Shown: piece after piece, positions 14,605 through 18,232 of the stretch
How positions within the stretch are numbered: the first letter of the stretch is position 1
Layout of the letters: the number at the start of each line of letters is the position of its first letter
Source: DATBLQ01 sp036555325
Lineage (GTDB): Bacteria > Pseudomonadota > Alphaproteobacteria > Rhizobiales > Aestuariivirgaceae
Length of the DNA: 18,232 bases
NCBI GenBank assembly: GCA_036555325.1
Contig: DATBLQ010000059.1
Coordinates: 1 to 18,232, forward strand
Direction: 5' to 3'
The notes under the pieces: model-generated
What the model was told of the DNA's origin: nothing
Database searches by the model: none
Seen by the model: the letters and a program-made list of their open reading frames with translations, nothing else
Made by a program: the position numbers and the translations under genes

Positions 14605-15792
14605 GTAAAACTGATACCCTCGCCATGGATCACTGTTGGAGCCATCGGACTTGGCCAGATTATCGCGTGGGGCACTACCTACTATCTACTCGCGGTATTT
14701 GCGGAATCGATTGTGACCGATACCGGCTGGCCGCTTGCTTCCATCATCGGCGGTCTGTCACTGGGCTTGCTCATGGCAGGAGTAGTCTCTCCCTGGGCGG
14801 GCCGGGCAATTCAGCGTTACGGCGGTCGACCGGTACTTTCCGGGAGTTCCGTAGTGCTGGGGCTAGGACTTGTAAGCTTGGCACTGTCGCGGAGTCTCAC
14901 TGTCTATCTGGTGAGCTGGGTGATCTTAGGTCTTGGAATGGGGATTGGTCTCTATGATGCGGCATTCGCAACGCTCGGGCGACTTTATGGCGCGTCGGCG
15001 CGTACCTACATCGCGGCACTGACGTTGATTGCTGGTTTCTCCAGCACGCTCTGCTGGCCGCTCAGTGCTTATCTCATTCAGCATTATGGTTGGCGTGCAA
15101 GCTGTGTAGCCTATGCGGCACTGCATCTCGGCCTGTCGCTGGCGCTTCATCTCCTGTTGGTGCCATCAGCCAAAAGCGCGCCGGTTGATGAGCAGATGAG
15201 AATGGCACCCAGCCTAGCGCGTAGCGAAACCAGTCAATTCTACGTGCTCGCTATTGTTCTCACGCTCATTGCAGCCATTTCCGCCATCATGTCGGTCTTC
15301 ATAGTCACGATTCTTAGGCAAACTGGTGCGGATTCTACTAGTGCAATTTGGATGGCGAGTATGGTTGGGCCTTCGCAGGTTGGTGCACGCCTTATCGAGA
15401 TGTCTTTCGGCCACCGTTATCATCCGATCTGGACACTGATCTGCACCTGCGTGCTGGTTACCCTTGGAATAAGCCTTCTGCCGATCGGAGGACCTTTTGC
15501 GATGATGGCTGTCATTGCCTACGGGGCGGGAATTGGAATTGCCTGGATCGCAAGGGGAACTGTGCCGCTCGCGCTTTTTGGTCCAGACGAATATGCAATA
15601 CGAATGGGTCGGCTGGCTTTTCCAAGTCTGATTGCACAAGCAGCGGCACCAACGTTTGGCGCGTTACTACTGAATTCCTACGGCCTCAGGACAATTCTTA
15701 TCATGCTGTTTTTTGGCGCACTTCTCGCACTACTTGCGACTCTTTGGTTGCAGCGCGTCACGCTAGCCAATAAGTCGCCTCCTCTCCCATAG
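14605..15792 (+). CDS. MFS transporter with an abnormal start
   Basis: Major facilitator superfamily transporter, about 395 residues with 11-12 membrane spans. The coding frame clearly continues upstream of the first standard start (GTG 14713): residues IPSPWITVGAIGLGQIIAWG and TTYYLLAVFAESI form the normal first span. The frame is open from the stop at 14581, yet contains no ATG, GTG or TTG before 14713. GGAGG at 14592-14596 lies eight bases before GTA at 14605, exactly where a GTG would be expected. The later MFS loop G-RAIQRYGGRPVL (GxxxDRxGxR-like) after TM2 is intact, as is the rest of the frame. Either GTA, CTG 14611 or another rare codon initiates, or the start codon is mutated. The substrate is unknown. 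It follows crcB by about 75 bases and may be co-transcribed. Confidence 0.75.
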   Translation, partial: VKLIPSPWITVGAIGLGQIIAWGTTYYLLAVFAESIVTDTGWPLASIIGGLSLGLLMAGVVSPWAGRAIQRYGGRPVLSGSSVVLGLGLVSLALSRSLTVYLVSWVILGLGMGIGLYDAAFATLGRLYGASARTYIAALTLIAGFSSTLCWPLSAYLIQHYGWRASCVAYAALHLGLSLALHLLLVPSAKSAPVDEQMRMAPSLARSETSQFYVLAIVLTLIAAISAIMSVFIVTILRQTGADSTSAIWMASMVGPSQVGARLIEMSFGHRYHPIWTLICTCVLVTLGISLLPIGGPFAMMAVIAYGAGIGIAWIARGTVPLALFGPDEYAIRMGRLAFPSLIAQAAAPTFGALLLNSYGLRTILIMLFFGALLALLATLWLQRVTLANKSPPLP

Positions 15793-15832
15793 TTCAGTAC
15801 AACCAGTTCGGTGCTTGATGGGCAGCCAAACT

Positions 15833-16813
15833 TCACGACCCCTTACAAATCGGCGTTGGCCGCGGCGGTGCTTCCGGATGATCCTTCTTGTATTGAACCA
15901 GGATCCGCTCGAGAGATTCTTTAGGCCAAAATTTCGGAGAGCGAACTTCTTTCAGGCAGGAGGCGTTCCAATATAATCCCGCTCGCAATGGGGATCGGCC
16001 GGCGCTTATCGCTTCCGCGACGGCGTCGATGTCGTTTGATTCCGGATAAATGTAAAGCGTCGTCCGCTTGTCCTTCATCATCGGGATGATTTGCCGAGCG
16101 TCGGACGGCGACCAAGTCGTGCAGCCGTTGCTGCGGCCGGCAGAGTAATCCACCAGCTTTCCAAACGGAACGTAACCTTCGTGGTTCGCATACGGGCTGT
16201 CCGAATCTTTCCGCAGGCATACTCCCCTCAATATTACGGCAGGATGCCCGCCGATGGCGCGCGGCCTGGCGTTTGCGGTGTCGCCTTCGCCGTCGAACTG
16301 CACGAACGTGCGGCTCAAAGGCACATACTTTCCAGATGAGTTGCGATAGTAACCTTTGAAAGACGTGATCTCCTCTCCCGTCAGATAACCTCCGCCGGTG
16401 GTCAGTTTGGAATCCATCGCATTGCTGAAGTTCTTGGCGCATCGTATTCCGTTTGCAAAATCCGCGATGCCTTTCAAATTGCGACCGTTTCCGTGACCCG
16501 TTGGAATCGCGCGAAACGTCCTATCGGTTTCGCAGATAACGTAAAATCGGCGCCCCAACCCGCCGGGCCGGGTGGCATCCATGGCGAAGTAGCAGGGATT
16601 CTTAACCGCCCCTTCGCTCACTTTTTGCAGATAGAGTGCGCGCGCCCTCTGCAAAACTACTTGTGCGATTTGGCCTTCGCCACCGCCGACATGTGCCTGC
16701 AGCCACGCCGGAACGTCCGACGGTGGCCCCGCGGCAAAAGACGGGGGCGAACTCGGCACGGCGATAAGGATGCCTAGGCCGACAACACTTGGGAGAAGCA
16801 ATCGTCGCTGCAT
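15833..16813 (-). CDS. Exported L,D-transpeptidase-like (YkuD_2 family) protein
   Basis: Secreted protein of 326 residues that resembles the murein L,D-transpeptidase catalytic-domain family. The start chosen is MQRRLLLPSVVGLGILIAV, a Sec-type signal peptide with probable cleavage after SFAA near residue 28; the frame extends 19 residues further to a GTG, but that would spoil the signal. The catalytic pair is likely His211 (YANHEGYVPFG) and Cys231 in GRSNGCTTW, the SxGC motif of YkuD-type enzymes. A conserved fold segment is NPCYFAMDATRPGGLGRRFY near residues 72-91. The C-terminal part is Pro-rich. It would act on peptidoglycan in the periplasm. It converges with the MFS gene (40-base gap) and follows the molybdoenzyme gene by 159 bases; no functional link is evident. 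Confidence 0.72.
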   Translation of the reverse strand: MQRRLLLPSVVGLGILIAVPSSPPSFAAGPPSDVPAWLQAHVGGGEGQIAQVVLQRARALYLQKVSEGAVKNPCYFAMDATRPGGLGRRFYVICETDRTFRAIPTGHGNGRNLKGIADFANGIRCAKNFSNAMDSKLTTGGGYLTGEEITSFKGYYRNSSGKYVPLSRTFVQFDGEGDTANARPRAIGGHPAVILRGVCLRKDSDSPYANHEGYVPFGKLVDYSAGRSNGCTTWSPSDARQIIPMMKDKRTTLYIYPESNDIDAVAEAISAGRSPLRAGLYWNASCLKEVRSPKFWPKESLERILVQYKKDHPEAPPRPTPICKGS

Positions 16814-16972
16814 AGGATGAATTTTCTTATCGAAACATGTGAACACCAGCTTAACACTTAGGTCGCGCACGCAAAAAGACCATGGGCGCGTAGTTCAAGA
16901 CACTTGGCGCGTGAGCGCCTCAACCAGGCCCTCTTGGGGCCAGTCGGAGGAGCAAGCCTGTGGTCCAGGGGC

Positions 16973-18145
16973 TTAGGTGATGCGGATGCGTCGCGTCACC
17001 TGACCGTTGCTTTCCCAATAGGTGTGCTTCTTACTAATCCAAGGGTCATCCATGGCAGGCTGGATCCGTCCAGATGTGTCGATGGCTCGGGAAGTCACCG
17101 TGTGTTCTCCTGGAGAAGGCTTTGCCCAATCGAACGACCAGATTTTCCAGGCGAATTTCCTTTTCTCGCCCTCGACGATGGAGGCTTTTTGCCATGGACC
17201 ATCATCGATTTTCACTTCGACCTCGTCGATGGGCGCTCCCCAGGCTGCACCGATGATCTGGTAACCCTGGTCATTCCGGGTCACTCTCGCAGGCGCGGAC
17301 TTCAACCGAGTCCGCCCGACGGACGTTTCGGCCCAGACCGTTTCGCCGTTGTGGTCTTCTTCGCGGATGGTGACATAGTCACGCCCCATCAGCTTGCTCA
17401 TGAACCGACTGTCGCGCACCTCGATGCGCTTCAACCACTTCACGTTGGCGATGCCGTACCATCCCGGCGCGATAAGCCGTAGCGGAGCACCGTTTGCCGC
17501 CGGCAACGCCGCTCCATTCATCTCGTAGCAGAGAATGTTATTAGGGTTCATCGCATCGGCGAGCGACATGCTTCGGGCGAAGTTCTGATGCATTTTCACG
17601 TTTCGGATATCATCATGGAGCTCGATATCGCCTACATCGGTTCCCCAGAAGACCACCTCGATGCCGTTCTCCAGCAGGCCTGCTTCTTTAAGGATGGCGG
17701 CGAGCGGCGTACCGGCCCACGCGGCGTTGCCAATGCCGCCGGTGAAAAATGGAAAGCCGTGATTGCCGGAGCACTCCAGGGTGAAGACAACTTCTTGCCG
17801 CGGCCGCGCCTTGATGTCGGCGAGCGTCAGGCTCATGGGCTTCTTCACCAGACCATCGATTTCGAGCTTCCAGGTCTTCTCATCGATGGTCGGACGATCG
17901 AAATGTGAAATGCTGAAGAATTTGTCATTTGGGGTCACCCATGAATTCAGTTCCTCCCAGACGAGCTGAGTCTGGATCCCCACCGGGTCCGGATTCGGTG
18001 CCGGTTGATCAATCCATGGAATGACGGTGTCGCCCGGACGGGTCGGAAAGCCGTGGGCAAACCGCGCGGACTGGAGAACCGCCAATGAGGCAAGCGCCGC
18101 ACTGCCCGTGATAATGAATTCTCTGCGTGGAAGATTGTAAATCAT
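16973..18145 (-). CDS. Tat-exported sulfite oxidase-family molybdoenzyme
   Basis: Periplasmic molybdopterin oxidoreductase of the sulfite oxidase (SorA-like) family, 390 residues from the chosen start. A twin-arginine signal (LPRREFIITG) opens the protein. The Moco domain contains FTLECSGNHGFPFF, whose Cys125 is the expected Mo ligand, WAGTPLAAIL, CYEMNGAALP and LRLIAPGWYGIANVKWLKRI. The C-terminal dimerisation domain runs from about residue 275 (APARVTRNDQGYQIIGAAWG) to HTVTSRAIDTSGRIQP. GGGAGG seven bases before ATG 18145 decides the start over two ATGs 15-18 bases upstream. The heme-containing SorB subunit found next to some SorA genes is not present downstream; the upstream side is off the window. 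The substrate could be sulfite or another small oxyanion or sulfoxide. Confidence 0.88.
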   Translation of the reverse strand: MIYNLPRREFIITGSAALASLAVLQSARFAHGFPTRPGDTVIPWIDQPAPNPDPVGIQTQLVWEELNSWVTPNDKFFSISHFDRPTIDEKTWKLEIDGLVKKPMSLTLADIKARPRQEVVFTLECSGNHGFPFFTGGIGNAAWAGTPLAAILKEAGLLENGIEVVFWGTDVGDIELHDDIRNVKMHQNFARSMSLADAMNPNNILCYEMNGAALPAANGAPLRLIAPGWYGIANVKWLKRIEVRDSRFMSKLMGRDYVTIREEDHNGETVWAETSVGRTRLKSAPARVTRNDQGYQIIGAAWGAPIDEVEVKIDDGPWQKASIVEGEKRKFAWKIWSFDWAKPSPGEHTVTSRAIDTSGRIQPAMDDPWISKKHTYWESNGQVTRRIRIT

Positions 18146-18152
18146 GGCATCA

Positions 18153-18158
18153 CCTCCC
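18153..18158 (-). promoter_or_regulatory. Ribosome binding site of the molybdoenzyme gene
   Basis: GGGAGG on the minus strand, seven bases before ATG 18145. It overlaps the codons that a longer start at 18163 would use, so the internal ATG is the likelier initiator, and it places the twin-arginine motif near the N-terminus. Confidence 0.65.
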
Positions 18159-18232
18159 ATCATGATTGTATCCTCAAGAAGAGTCCGCGCCCGAGTTCCC
18201 CAACTGTCAAATCACTAATTATTGCCGTGCCC

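Noticed and set aside
16906..16941. Two short GC hairpins between the molybdoenzyme and L,D-transpeptidase-like genes as a terminator
   Set aside because: The stems are only 5 bp each and no U-run follows on either strand.
18165..18210. TTGACA and TACAAT upstream of the molybdoenzyme gene as a promoter
   Set aside because: The two boxes are 34 bases apart and TACAAT lies too close to the start codon.

Overview
The window reads as a nitrogen-scavenging island from a Gram-negative bacterium. The binding protein has a twin-arginine signal instead of a lipobox, an AmiC/AmiR pair is present, and base composition is moderate. I favour a proteobacterium, possibly alphaproteobacterial, but cannot name a taxon. 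Almost everything from about 0.77 to 14.0 kb lies on the minus strand and can be read from right to left as one programme for urea and short-chain amides.

From right to left, the block starts with an L-2-haloacid dehalogenase (13340-14005). Urease genes follow: ureE-like, a fused gamma/beta subunit ureAB, ureC and ureD. ureF and ureG are not in the window. Next come an ANTAR RNA-binding antiterminator (amiR-like) and its amide-sensing partner (amiC-like). A 278-bp leader follows, then a five-gene urea/amide ABC transporter (urtABCDE, alternatively fmdD-type), formamidase fmdA and a small FmdB-type zinc-ribbon gene. The proposed flow is uptake of urea or formamide from the periplasm, hydrolysis by urease or formamidase to ammonia, and sensing of the amide by AmiC, which releases AmiR.

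The most notable element is the leader between amiC and urtA. On the minus strand it holds a candidate sigma70-type promoter, then two consecutive hairpins. Both have six-base loops with A at position 1 and G at position 4, which is the signature of ANTAR-protein RNA targets. A strong intrinsic terminator with a U-rich tail follows, just before urtA. This predicts amide-controlled transcription antitermination of the transporter/formamidase operon by the AmiR-like protein encoded next door.

The flanks are unrelated. At the left end is a plus-strand DsbA-like exported thiol oxidoreductase whose stop codon abuts the fmdB stop. On the right, divergent from the dehalogenase, are a fluoride channel gene (crcB) and an MFS transporter whose start codon looks abnormal. 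After these come minus-strand genes for an exported L,D-transpeptidase-like protein and a Tat-exported sulfite-oxidase-family molybdoenzyme. No tRNA, rRNA, CRISPR array, insertion sequence or long repeat was seen. No gene-free stretch exceeds 300 bases.
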